Under the pieces are notes generated by a model, which was given only the letters and a program-made list of their open reading frames with translations, searched no databases and had not been told where the DNA came from. DNA of 64,000 bases, taken from Orthonyx spaldingii (lineage: Eukaryota > Chordata > Aves > Passeriformes > Orthonychidae). How positions within the stretch are numbered: position 1 is the stretch's first letter; the number at the start of each line of letters is the position of its first letter. Positions 22,019 through 32,304 of the stretch are shown here, in pieces. The stretch spans positions 313,503 through 377,502 of the forward strand of contig VZTJ01001205.1 of the NCBI GenBank assembly GCA_013397795.1, written 5' to 3'. The position numbers and the translations under genes are program-made.

Positions 22019-24394
22019 GTGGGGTCCATCACCCCGAGCAGCCCCAAGGCAGCAGAGCACACATGCACATGTTTTTAGCAGTAGCTGAACACCCACAGTC
22101 CCTCCTCCCCCTCCCAACAAGGACTGAGTGATCGAACACTGTGAAACCTCTTAGTTCACCTGGCTTTCTAAATTCCTGAAAACAGTCTTCTTTTTTTGAT
22201 AGAAATGGCACCAATCAGGTGATATTTTTTTTATCCTAAAACCTCACCCCATCCCAGATAGTGCTGGCCTGCCCACGGCTGAGGAAAAGGTGTCAGCTGA
22301 AAAGAGACAGGTGGGAGAATGGGCAGGTGGAGAGGCTGAGCAGAATCGTGGTGAATTGAACCCTTTTCCTCCTCTCTGTCTCTCTCCAGGTTTGTGTCCT
22401 ACCACCCCCACCTTCCTGGAGACTGGTGTCACCCACAATAGCTTAGTTTTGAAAAGAAGGTGGATAGGCAAAGGAGAGAAGGTATAATTATGGGTGGAAT
22501 CTGGGAATTTTTTTATCAGATTGTGACACTGTCGAACGCTTTCTGCGCCAAGTATATTGTCGAAAAGGCAGTGATTGTGCTTTTCCCACCACCATTATCA
22601 AAGCTCCAGTCAGTCAAATCCTCCCTGTTATTAAATGCTGCTCTGCAAGTCTGCATTGTGAAGCTGAAGGATATAATCACAGGTGCCAGACATGGGGAGA
22701 GAGCTGATCCAAAGGTGTGAAAAAAAGAAAACACAAAGATGAGCTGAATGAAAACACATAAATGAGGTGTAAAAAATCAGATTACAGGGGGCAGAGAAGG
22801 TGGAAGTAAAATGAAGCAGAAAAAAAAAATCCATTACTTAGGCTTCTTCCCCCCCTTTTGTTAATATAACAGACACTGGACAAATGCAAGTCAGAGCACT
22901 GGCATATTTGTCACTGTTTGCCAGCCCTGCTTGAGACATGCAGAGCTTGAGGAGATTCTGGGCCCTCTTGGCTGCTGCTCTCGGTGTCACAGGGCCAGCA
23001 GCAGCAGCACAGGGCCCGTGGGGTGCCCTGCCAGCCCAGCACGCTGCTGTCCCACGAGAGGCTGGATCTGCAGGGGCTTTGGCACCAGCAGCACACCTGC
23101 GTGGTTGGTGTGATGTCCACGACCAGACAGCACAGGAATTAGGAAATCAAGTGTTTGAAATTAAAAGTATTAACACAGGTTTTGGCTCTTGGTAGAATAT
23201 TCCCAGTCTTTTCTGCCGGAGCGAATTGGCAAAGGGATTAGGTCTATCAGAGCTCTTGTTTCAAGGGGAGGGGATGGCTGCATGCTGCCTTCAATGAGAA
23301 AAAACATTCTGGTTGTGAAGCCAAAAAATCCTTTAGAAACGAACTTTGACTGCTCCAGCCCAGGGGTGTCAAGCTGGAAGGGTTTGCTGCCACCCCACCA
23401 AGCTCTGTGTTTCGGGGTGTTTTCAGATCAGGCCTTGTTGGAGTGGACACATTCCTGCAGAAAATTTCCATTTTGATAAACTTGCATTTTCGGAAAACTT
23501 TTGAGCAGAATTAGATGTGTCCTTTGAAGACAGCTTTGAGAAACCCAATCGCCCTGATTTCCTTTAGATGTGGGTATCTCCAGCCGATTACTCCCATGTC
23601 CCTCCACGCTGCCCCAGTTTATTTTAAAAATCCTCTGTCTTTTACCCAAGAGCTTGGCCACAGCACAACTGGAACCAGTTTCCCTGCACATGGCCAGCCT
23701 TGTGCAGAGCCTCCCCCAGCACAAGAGTACTTACTGTGGCTTAGGCTAAGCCTGTTAGTAGTCGATGTCAATTAGGACAAAACTGGTAGAAGTGCATCAC
23801 GCAGCTGTTCTGCGAGAGGTGTGCAAAATCCTTTGAAAAACAACACTCTGGGGTCAACTGGTGCGACTCCAAACAGAGAAAGCTGGTTTAAGAGACATCC
23901 CTGGGTGGGAGATCTATTAACAGGCAAAGCAATAGGTCACCTTTCCCATGCATAAAATGCCAATAGCATATTAATGGAGCTCAGACAAGCAATCAGGCCC
24001 TGCTCGCTGGGCAGGGATGCAATCATGCTTATAACATAGATGAACATAGATTTTTTTGTTCTGCCTCAAGGCACCTTGAAAATTTGGCCCTATAGAGGTC
24101 AATAAGGTTGGGGTTTTTTCTGGATTTTTTCCTGACTCTTCACAGAGGTAAAGGGAGCTCAGAGAAGGATCTGTGATCTCACTAGAGGAATTTCAGAGTA
24201 ATGTTTCCTGGCCTGTTTTATGCAAGAGGATAGGTGAAATGATCATGCAGCTTCCTTCTGCCCAGTCCACCCCTTCCTGCAAACATTTTTCTTTTGGTCA
24301 CTCTGAATTTCAGGGGGTCAGAGCATTACTTGTAAACTGAGCAGCACAAGCATTGGTAAGGCTAATTTTGAACACGGCAGGTCATCTCTCAAGC
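22019..24394. other. Unique noncoding DNA, possible conserved element at 22.46-22.70 kb
   Basis: No gene is recognised. The 22460-22700 part keeps several CpGs, including two TGTCGAA words 29 bp apart (22530 and 22559), in otherwise CpG-poor DNA. Confidence 0.45.
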
Positions 24395-24525
24395 TAGCGT
24401 GACCTTGGTTCAAATTCCACTATATTTCAATTGTTATGGATTTTCAGTGCCTCTTTTCTGAATGGGAACCTCTGAAATGAAATACTGTGAAGTGCTATAG
24501 ATCTGTTTGCAAGGTTATCACAAAG
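24395..24525 (-). mobile_element. Possible L2/MIR-type relic
   Basis: GTGACCTTGGTTCAAATT, then AGTGCCTCTTTTCTGAATGG, then GTGAAGTGCTATAGAT appear in the order of the antisense 'gtgaccttgggcaagtcac', 'cctcagtttcc...aatggg' and 'gtaaagtgctatataaat' words of MIR/L2 elements. The identity is weak and the assignment tentative. Confidence 0.35.
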
Positions 24526-26880
24526 GCAGGCGGGACGGTTTTGCCTCTGAGATCACGCGCTGCGAAGCCTCCAAAGTCTGTGAAATACTGACACTCCAGA
24601 GACGTATCACTGGTGTTTGGGGGCAAGTTTTCATCCTGACCCTCAGAGCAGCTGAAATATGCAATTTATGTTTGTGTGCTCGCTGTCCTTCCTGCCAGCA
24701 GTGTGGGAATGCCACAGGCCCATGCGTGGGGCAACAAGCGCTGCCCAAGACAGCGTTTCAAGGACACAATAAAGACTTACCTGCCCAATTCCCCACTGAT
24801 TTTCTGCTCCCAGCTGCAGAGCAGCAGCTATGGACTCAGTGCAGGACACGGCAGAGGCGTTCTGGCCCAGAAACCAAGTGCCACCCTTGGGAGATGCGCA
24901 AGGCAAAGGAGGTGACAGAGAGCAGCTCGTGTTTCAAGCAGCACTGGAAAGCAAGCGCTGTGGAAGAGAGTGGAGAACCTGCAAACCTCCAAAGCCCAAG
25001 TCACAATAAAATAATATTCATAGCTGGGATGGATTTGTACTTTTCAAGTGCCAAATGGGATGATATCCAAGTTTGTAATGAAAGGACATAAACCATACGC
25101 TCACCACTGACAGAACAAAATGATTGATTTTTTTCGTCCTGTTCCAAAATATGTTGCTTTGGGGGCATTTTCTTGATGTTATTTGCAGATTCAGCAGGTT
25201 GGCTGATGAGGTGAGAATTGTCCAGCTAGTGCTGGCTTGGCAGGATTTACCTGACCTTCTGGGAGATACAGCCAGGGGAATCAGCAGTGTTGACTGCTGT
25301 TGGTGGACATCTAGAGCCACGTGGTTAAACTACCTGGCACAGCTTTGGGTATAACCAGGGAGAAAAATATGATGGAGTTTTTGTTTCACATGCAAGCTTC
25401 TGCTATTTAAAACTGAAATCTTATTTTCCTACAAGCAATACAGAATTCATTTCGGATGTTTAGGTTGGACTGTCTAGTGGAGAGCAGTAATACTCATAAA
25501 CTTTTTTATCCCAGGGTGTCCATGCTCATATACAAAAGTCAGAAGCAGGCAAGATTTTTACATTTCCTTTCAGGTGTTTACAGCAGCAGATCTCAGTGAG
25601 AAAGCTCTTTACCAGCTTTAAAAAGAACAATCAAATAGTGTAGCAAGGGGCTGATTGCTGCTCCATGGGGAACCACTGCACACATTATAGACTATCTGCC
25701 TCACACGATAATGACAGACAAGTAGATGACCTTTCTATGCTAATGATTTGGCTCCTCAATGAATTCATCCTATGTGATACAGGCAACTTGTCTTTGCTCA
25801 GTGATGGATCATGTCATGGGATCCCAGAGCTTTCGTGTGTTAGTTAATGTTCTGTCAACACAAACCCCTGAGAGATCGTCCCAGATGTTCTGGATGACAA
25901 TTAAGCTCTCTTGAATGAAAGAGATGGTGCCTAGCAAGTTTCCAGGAGCTGATGCACTTCCTGAAACACAACTGGTCACATCCCTGTGGAAATGTTCCCT
26001 CCGTCTGCTGCCTTACCTGCTGCTCAGAGCACGGAGCACGAGTGCAAGAGCAGGGTTAAAAATCTACAGCAAAATGAACTGGAAAATATTGATCCAATTT
26101 AAAGCTGCATTAGGAATGCCCAAATCATTGCATCCTAGCATTAACTAATTTTTAAATATCTAATGGTTTTATCTGCTCCGCTGCACTTCATAATGACAAA
26201 TAAATGTGTTAGTGCACACGGCTCCTCCACTGCAGATATTTTGCTTCCCTGTGCCAAATACAGACCCTGTAGCTGCCCTATCTGCACATCACAGCTCTGC
26301 AATAAAGTGCAATCTGAGAGAGTGTGAGTGGGACACACAGGCTATTTCCAGCAGGACTTGGATGCCCATCACTGCACCCTTCCTACCCCAGGGCTGGGTA
26401 CACCAGGGCAGCATCCCACACCTCTTCAGAGGGAAGCTGATTTAAAGCAATTGAGCCTCAGCCCAGACATTACAGATTACTCCTGTGTTTACCTATAAGT
26501 TGAAGATGAAAATCAGAATGAGGGCAGTAGAAGAAATGATAAGAAATATTTCATGTGTGAAGACGTTCAACCTGGCAACCCTTTTGCAAATGCTGTGGAG
26601 AAACCTTGTGTTTATACCCCACAGGGCAGGCTCCACCTGCACCACATTGAGGGCAGGAACTGGTGTCCCTCCTTTTCTTCCCACAGGCAGGACTTTTAAC
26701 CCACCCTGGGACCTGTGAGCTAAACCAAGGGGTACACAGTCCCTCTTTAAATCAATGCAGTCCTGCAAACTGCTTTCGCTCAGCCCAGTTCTGCAATTTT
26801 TAAAATGTCCTTCTGTTTTTTGGGTTTTTTTTCCTTAGAGGGCTCATTTGCTTTGGGAGATGCTAAACCTTGCCTTGACT
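24526..26880. other. Unique noncoding DNA
   Basis: It contains a 194-residue plus-strand open frame (24507-25091) with no domain, signal or splice context that I can support, and copy B of the short repeat. Nothing else is recognised. Confidence 0.45.
25151..25203. repeat. Copy B of an unclassified 50-bp repeat
   Basis: ATGTTGCTTTGGGGGCATTT and the following TCTTGATGTTATTTGCAGATT match copy A at 21966, in the same orientation. Nothing beyond the core is shared. I do not recognise the family. Confidence 0.7.
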
Positions 26881-27380
26881 TCATAGAACCCCAGGCTGGA
26901 AGGGACATCAGGGATCATCTGGTCCAACCTTTCTTGGCAAAACCATGGTCTAGATGAGATGGCCCAGCACTCTGTCCAGACAAATCTTGGAAGCATCCAG
27001 CAGTGTGAAGTCCACCACTTCCCTGGGGAGATTATTTTAATGGCTGGTTGTTCTCATTGTGAAAATTTTTCCTCATGTGTCCAAATGGAACCTCACCAGG
27101 AGTATCTTGTGCCCATTACCCATTGTAGCCTCATCTTTTCCATGTGACTCCTTGTGAAAATGGAGTCTTCATCTTCTTTGTCACCACCCTTCAAATACTT
27201 GGACATGGTGATGAGATTTCTTCTCAGCCTTCTTTTCTCCAAGCTGAACAAGGCCCCCTCACATGGCAGCTTCCCCTTCCTTGGATCATCTTTGTGGCCC
27301 TTTCCTGGATCCCCTCCAGCCCATCCACATCTTTTTTGCACAGCGAGGACCAAAACTGTGCACACGGTCTGAGCTGTTTA
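26881..27380 (-). mobile_element. CR1 LINE fragment of an older subfamily, with ORF2 C-terminal relic
   Basis: The reverse complement ends with the CR1 3' motif (GGTTGGACCAGATGATCCC, then CCCTTCCAGCCTGGGG). Further from that end it encodes recognisable pieces of the CR1 ORF2 (reverse transcriptase) C-terminus. At 27224-27418 one frame reads QFWSSLCKKD and LEGIQERATKMIQG. A second frame at 27093-27365 continues with SLEKRRLRRNLITMSKYLKG. The change of frame between them shows that the copy is a dead relic. It preserves more of ORF2 than the other CR1 copies here and belongs to a different, older-looking subfamily. Confidence 0.9.
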
Positions 27381-28271
27381 TGCACTGCCTGGGAGGTGTT
27401 GAGTGACCTCCACTCCATGTGGCTTTTTTACGCTCCTCCACTCATTTCTGCAGACAAAAAGCTGTCCTCAGGCTGCCTTGAGCCGTCCTTACAATCACAT
27501 CCATCCTTTTTTCATGGAATCCCAGTGTCTCCCAGTTTTCCATGACTACCATATCTCTAGGAGAGACTCTCACAACACATCCCTGCCTCAGTGGCTTCTC
27601 TAGTCTTGACCTGACACTGAATCCTGCTGGTTTGCCCCATTTCTGGCTACTCAGATCTCATTGTCTTTCCAAATTCCTGCCCCACAACAGATCCCGTGGT
27701 GTCCTCTGGGGTCAGTGTCATGGGGAAAGTGGATTCCCTTGCAGAGCCCAACAGGGAGGCTGTGGGAGTGGTTTGGGGAAGTCCTGCTGTAATGTGCTCC
27801 TCTCATGGTGTCCTTTCACTGCATGGAAATCAGCAGCCACAGAGTTATTGCCTCTCCTTCTTTTATTGCTCTCACATTGCATTTTGAAGAGGTTATAATG
27901 AGTTTAGCTCCCATCATTGCTTTACAGTCTACTTTTTTGTCTGGGGGAATTTGTGGAACAGACATTTTAACTGCATGAAGGTGCCACAGTGAGGTTCAGG
28001 CCCTAATCCAATCTCCTCTGGTGACTGCAGGAGTACCAGACATAGAAAAGGTGTTAACTGGTGTGGGGCAGGTGCTTCCCAAAGTGAGCTGCACTCCTGG
28101 GTGGATGCAGGTCGGATCCTGGGGTGATGCAAACAGAGGTGCTGTGCAGTGTCCTCCTGCTGGAAACCCAGCCCAGGCTGAGGGGACAGGATTCCTCCTG
28201 AAACCAAAGCTCTTTTTTACCTCCTCTCAGCAGATTTAAACACAGCACTGGTGACAGTTTTTACAAGGGGT

Positions 28272-28353
28272 GGGGTGAGGCCCTGGCACAGGTTGCAGAG
28301 GTGGCAGATGCCCCATCCCTGGCCACATCAAGGTCAGGCTGGACGGGGCTCTG
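28272..28353 (+). mobile_element. CR1 LINE internal 3' UTR fragment
   Basis: GTGAGGCCCTGGCACAGGTT, GCAGATGCCCCATCCCTGG and AAGGTCAGGCTGGACGGGGC match the CR1 segment that normally lies about 150 bp before the end. The terminal part is missing, so the copy is broken at both ends. Confidence 0.75.
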
Positions 28354-31300
28354 AGTTTGCTGTTTCTGGTTTTGTTTAGAGCTCATACAGACTGTGGTGG
28401 AATGGCTGGGTAAGTGCTGCTCAGGATCCAGTGTCCTCAGCTCAAAGCTGAAAGTCTTCATTGTTAAAAATGACTGTCATTAAAACAGGAAAGCGTAGTC
28501 ATTGGGGTTTCTGAATGAGAGATTCATTTGTTCTGGAAGAAGCAAAATTGCTAAAGGTGCCAGGAAGGATTTCAAGGTATTTTAAAATATTTGTGGAGAA
28601 TATTTTAAAAATCAAGGAAGTTATGTATTATGTTGATAATTTCATTTGTTTAGAAAACCATTTCAGTCCAAACAAAGCCCTGTGCACTTTTTAGAGCAAT
28701 GTGGCATACGAAATATTAATCACACCTTCCCTCCCAATTTTTTGTGCAGCCCTTGTTCATGTTGTCAGCCTGGACTTAGAAGTGAAGAATATGGAAAATG
28801 CTTTCATTTCAGATTTGAGGCACCACAGAAGAGATTTTTGTCCCCAAAATTTTGTCTACTCCCTCTAGCTCCACTAAGTGATCTTTAGAAAAAGAGTTTG
28901 CCTTTCTGATGGATATTATGGCATTTTCTAAATGGTGCTGCACCTGTTTAACTGAGGGTGTGATATTTTAAACCAATTAGTTCAATTTGCAGAGGAAACC
29001 ATGCCCTTACTCCTCTTTGAAATAGCTTGCTTTGATTAAATTAAGACTAAATCCCTATTAATACATTTAATAAAGGCCCTGACTCCCTGTATAACCCAAG
29101 CCAAGTCCAGCTTCCCCATGAAGCCCAGCAGGAAGGGCTGCTGGACAGGGGTTAATCCACCTCATCCCTAAACTTGTCTGAAACTCCCCTGACATGGTGT
29201 CACTTTAACTTCCAGTCTCTTGGTCCCCTTTTTTCTCTCTCTGGTTATCTGCCGAGTGCCAGAGCTGTGATTCCCACGGAGCAGGACCAGCAGTGCCTGG
29301 AGCCAGCTCTGTTATCATCACACCCTTGTGCAGCCCAGCTGGATGTGGGCCAGACCCCTTAAACAGGAGCTTGGAGCTCCTTGGATTGGGAGGGGAGGCA
29401 CAGGAGCTTCTGCAAGTGACAGGAGGGGACCCTGCAGAAGACATGGACTCTCTTAAAATCGCCAGTTTAAACTGAGATTAACCTGGGCAGGTTTCTGTTT
29501 GGGGAGGCTCACCAAAGCCTGCTTCTTGCTGCCATAGCACATCCAGGAAAGACAGAATTCCCCTCTGTACTTCTGCAGGATATTTTATGAAGGGTTTCAA
29601 ATAGTTATGTCCCCTTCATTCTCTGAGGTGTCCTGCCCCTGCAGGGGAGCAGTGCCCTGCTCAGGCTGTGGGAGTTTCTAGGAGCCTGTGCCTGGATAGC
29701 AAACACGGACTTGTTTCCCTGGGGAATTAATTGGATTTGATGGCTATGCTCTGTCTCTGAGTGTAATGGGTGAAAAAAACACTCCAGGCAAGGTAATTAT
29801 TGCAAATATTTCTTGTTTGTGTTACAGCACAACGATTGTGTTTCACAGCCAGGTGTCAGAGAGGGTGAGCTTTACAGACATAACTGGACGCTGCTCTCCA
29901 GGTTTGTTATTAATTAACTGTTCCTTATAATGACTCCTGGAGCTCAGGCAGTGCTTCCAGGAATGAGGGAGCTGCAGGAATGATATTCACGTGTCTTCCA
30001 AGGATTGTTGTCAAAAGCTGGAGCACAGTTCAGGCCTCATGACCGTGAGTGCTGGAGCACGGCTGAGATGGCGTGGCAAGCTCCTCGGAGGAGAAAACAA
30101 CACAAACCCATCATCTGTGTGATGGGGTCATCTAAAGGACCAGTCACACCGAATATGATCAAAATTTAGATTTCTCTGGTGGAAAAAATTTGACCTGGCA
30201 TTTTTCACAGTCTTGGTGTCTTTCCTTTGAAAGACTCCTTTGTTCTGCAGGTCTCAGGGTGAAATTTAATCATGGCTCACATAAATACTAATTTTTTTGA
30301 CTGGCTGGGAGCCAATCTTAGATCATGTAGATACTTATGCCCCTTTCCATGACATATACACACCGTGTTAAAGCTATTCCTGCCCTCTAAAGTGAGGAAG
30401 ATCAGGGGCATTTGCTACTTCTCGGGAAACCTTGTTAGAGGAATGGGAAGGTGAAGAGCATCCTTATGGCTCTGGCATGGGATGACACTGGGCTTTATAG
30501 ATGGGGCAGCAACTCATGGACCACAGGGGTTTGGGTCTTGCTGGTGGAATGAGCTCATGTGCAGTTTTTGTCTCAGTGAACTGCTCAGGAACCATTTTTG
30601 ACTCAGGGTTTTGAGTTGTAATAATTCCTCAGGCATTTTGACTGGAAAGCTGCTGTCAGAGGGCAGTTTGGGACATGTCCTGTACAAGTGCTCGGTGTTT
30701 GCAGTTCAGTTTTACAGGACTGTGACTAGTCCCCCAAGTCCCACAGCATCACCCCTACTTCCACATTGTTTTAAATTAGGGAGCAATAATAACAGACTAT
30801 GAAATTTGGGGTGAATGCTAATATAGGCTGACTTGTGTGAAGCTTTTATGAATTGCAGACATTTCCCTAATGCCCTGTGGTTTTCCAAATGCTTGTGAGT
30901 CACAGCCAACCACTTTCATTCACAAAAATATTTACAAGATTGGGTTTTTAAATATTTAATCAGTTCTGTGAGGGCTGGAATGCTGTTTGCAGACTGAAGT
31001 TGCTGGAGATATTCACACTCATTTCACTGGGATGTGGATCTGGCCTAAATTACTCTAATAGCATGTAATTATATACAAATACCAAAAAAAATGCAAAGGG
31101 CATTAACTCAGAACCTTCCAAAATGAAAAGCAAATGCTCAATTAAGATGAAAAAAGACCTGGCCTGAAAATTGCCTGTGAGACCCTCTAGCCAATGTAGT
31201 TCTGGCTATGGATGTACCATTTCCTGAGACAGAGGAACATTTTATGTTAGTTCTTTTCCCCTCATCTCCAATAGGATCTGCTGGAAATTGTTCAAAGGAT

Positions 31301-31496
31301 TTGGATTTGGGAATACATCTCGAGGGAGATGGATTAGCAGGCAGGGGGTTGGTGAGGTCAAAAACACAACTTATTTCATTGCCTTGTGCCCACTGCCCCT
31401 CTCAGCTGTGCCTCTGCACATGGACATCTATTGTATACCAGAGTGTTACTGGTATTTCTGCTCAAGGAAAGCCCTTCTCCTGTGTGGTTACACTCA
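28354..31496. other. Unique noncoding DNA
   Basis: Mostly AT-rich with no gene, RNA or clear repeat. Confidence 0.5.
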
Positions 31497-31735
31497 TGGA
31501 ATCATAGCATGGGTTGGGTCAGAAGACACCACCAGGATTTTGCAGTTCCACCCCCTGCCATGGGCAGGGACACCTTCTACTGTCCCAGGGTGCTCCAACA
31601 GCATCCAACCCTTGGACACTGCCAGGGATCCAGGGGCAGCCACAGCTTCTCTGGGCACCCTGTGCCAGGGCCTCACCTCCCCCAGAGTAAAGAATTTCTT
31701 CCTAACACCTAATCTAATACTCACCTCTGATCAGC
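31497..31735 (-). mobile_element. CR1 LINE 3' fragment
   Basis: The reverse complement contains 'ggcagtgtccaagggttgga', 'ctgtggctgcccctggatcc', 'ccatggcagggggtggaact' and a diverged 3' end near 31500. It lies about 120 bp left of the minisatellite. Confidence 0.9.
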
Positions 31736-31852
31736 CTCTATGAACAACTGTAAGTACAGATAATAATCAGTAACACTGACTGATACTGATTATTTGGGAA
31801 TTTTTTTCCAAAGGCAGCATGCTCTAAACCTGAGCACCCAGGCTTGGGTGCT

Positions 31853-32041
31853 GCTGGTGAGAGAAGGTGATGTGTGCTGGTGAGGCAGAGAAGGTGATGT
31901 ATGCTGGTGAGAGGAGGTGATGTGTGCTGACAAGAGAAGAGGTGATGTGTGCTGGTGAGAGAAGATGATGTGTCCTGGTGAGAAAAGGTGATGTGTGCTG
32001 GTGAGAGAGAAGGTGATGTGTGCTGGAAAGGCAGAGGAGGG
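31853..32041. repeat. Minisatellite, about 8 units of 23-27 bp
   Basis: Seven full units and one partial unit follow the consensus GCTGGTGAGAGAAGGTGATG TGT. Unit lengths are 23, 27, 23, 25, 23, 23 and 25 bp, differing by 2-4-bp insertions in the GAGA part. Units begin near 31853, 31876, 31903, 31926, 31951, 31974, 31997 and 32022. The last unit is interrupted by the solo LTR. The minus-strand open frames here only reflect the repeat period and are not genes. Confidence 0.9.
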
Positions 32042-32298
32042 TGTGACAGCACAGAACCTCTTTCTCACGAGAAAATCTTTCTGTTTATGGTAAACAGAAG
32101 TTAAGGTGTTCAGAGCTCCTTTGGAACAGGCGGTGAATGCCTGTGGCCAATCAGCCCCAGGGCGCGGACGGCTGTGGCCAATCTCAGTCAGCGTTCATTT
32201 TGTATATAAAAGCTGCATTTATAATAATAAATAATAATAATTCTTTCTCAGCAATCTCTCTCGTGTGCCTCTGTTTCGACATCAGCTCAACAGCAACA
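32042..32298 (+). mobile_element. Solo LTR of an endogenous retrovirus, class II (ERVK-like) by target duplication
   Basis: This 257-bp element starts TGTGACAGCAC and ends CAGCAACA, giving the TGT...ACA termini expected of an LTR. It is flanked by identical 6-bp repeats GGAGGG (32036-32041 and 32299-32304), a target duplication length typical of class II beta- and alpha-like retroviruses. Inside, in sense order, are two CCAAT boxes, a TATATAAA box and AATAAA, which fits U3-R-U5 on the plus strand. No gag, pol or env sequence lies next to it, so it is most likely a solo LTR left by recombination between the two LTRs of a provirus. The intact ends and exact duplication suggest a fairly young insertion. 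It landed in the last, partial unit of the minisatellite immediately upstream. Confidence 0.85.
32147..32231 (+). promoter_or_regulatory. LTR promoter: two CCAAT boxes, TATA box, polyadenylation signal
   Basis: CCAAT occurs at 32147-32151 and 32178-32182, each inside the repeated string CTGTGGCCAATC (31-bp period). TATATAAA follows at 32203-32210, and AATAAA at 32226-32231 lies in an AAT-repeat tract. The order and spacing fit an RNA polymerase II LTR promoter with a very short R region. Transcription would run to the right. Whether it is active is unknown. Confidence 0.65.
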
Positions 32299-32304
32299 GG
32301 AGGG

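Noticed and set aside
21737..22120. 127-residue minus-strand frame that looks partly protein-like
   Set aside because: It spans the boundary of an LTR and its flank, so it cannot be one conserved gene.
24507..25091. 194-residue plus-strand open frame
   Set aside because: Begins in a weak L2/MIR-like relic and shows no domain. Codon pattern is unconvincing.
31853..32041. CRISPR-like array
   Set aside because: Units are contiguous degenerate tandem copies without unique spacers, and the genome is a vertebrate's.
31738..32068. Repetitive His/Ser/Thr peptide frames, suggestive of a repeat protein
   Set aside because: They are translations of the minisatellite in arbitrary frames.
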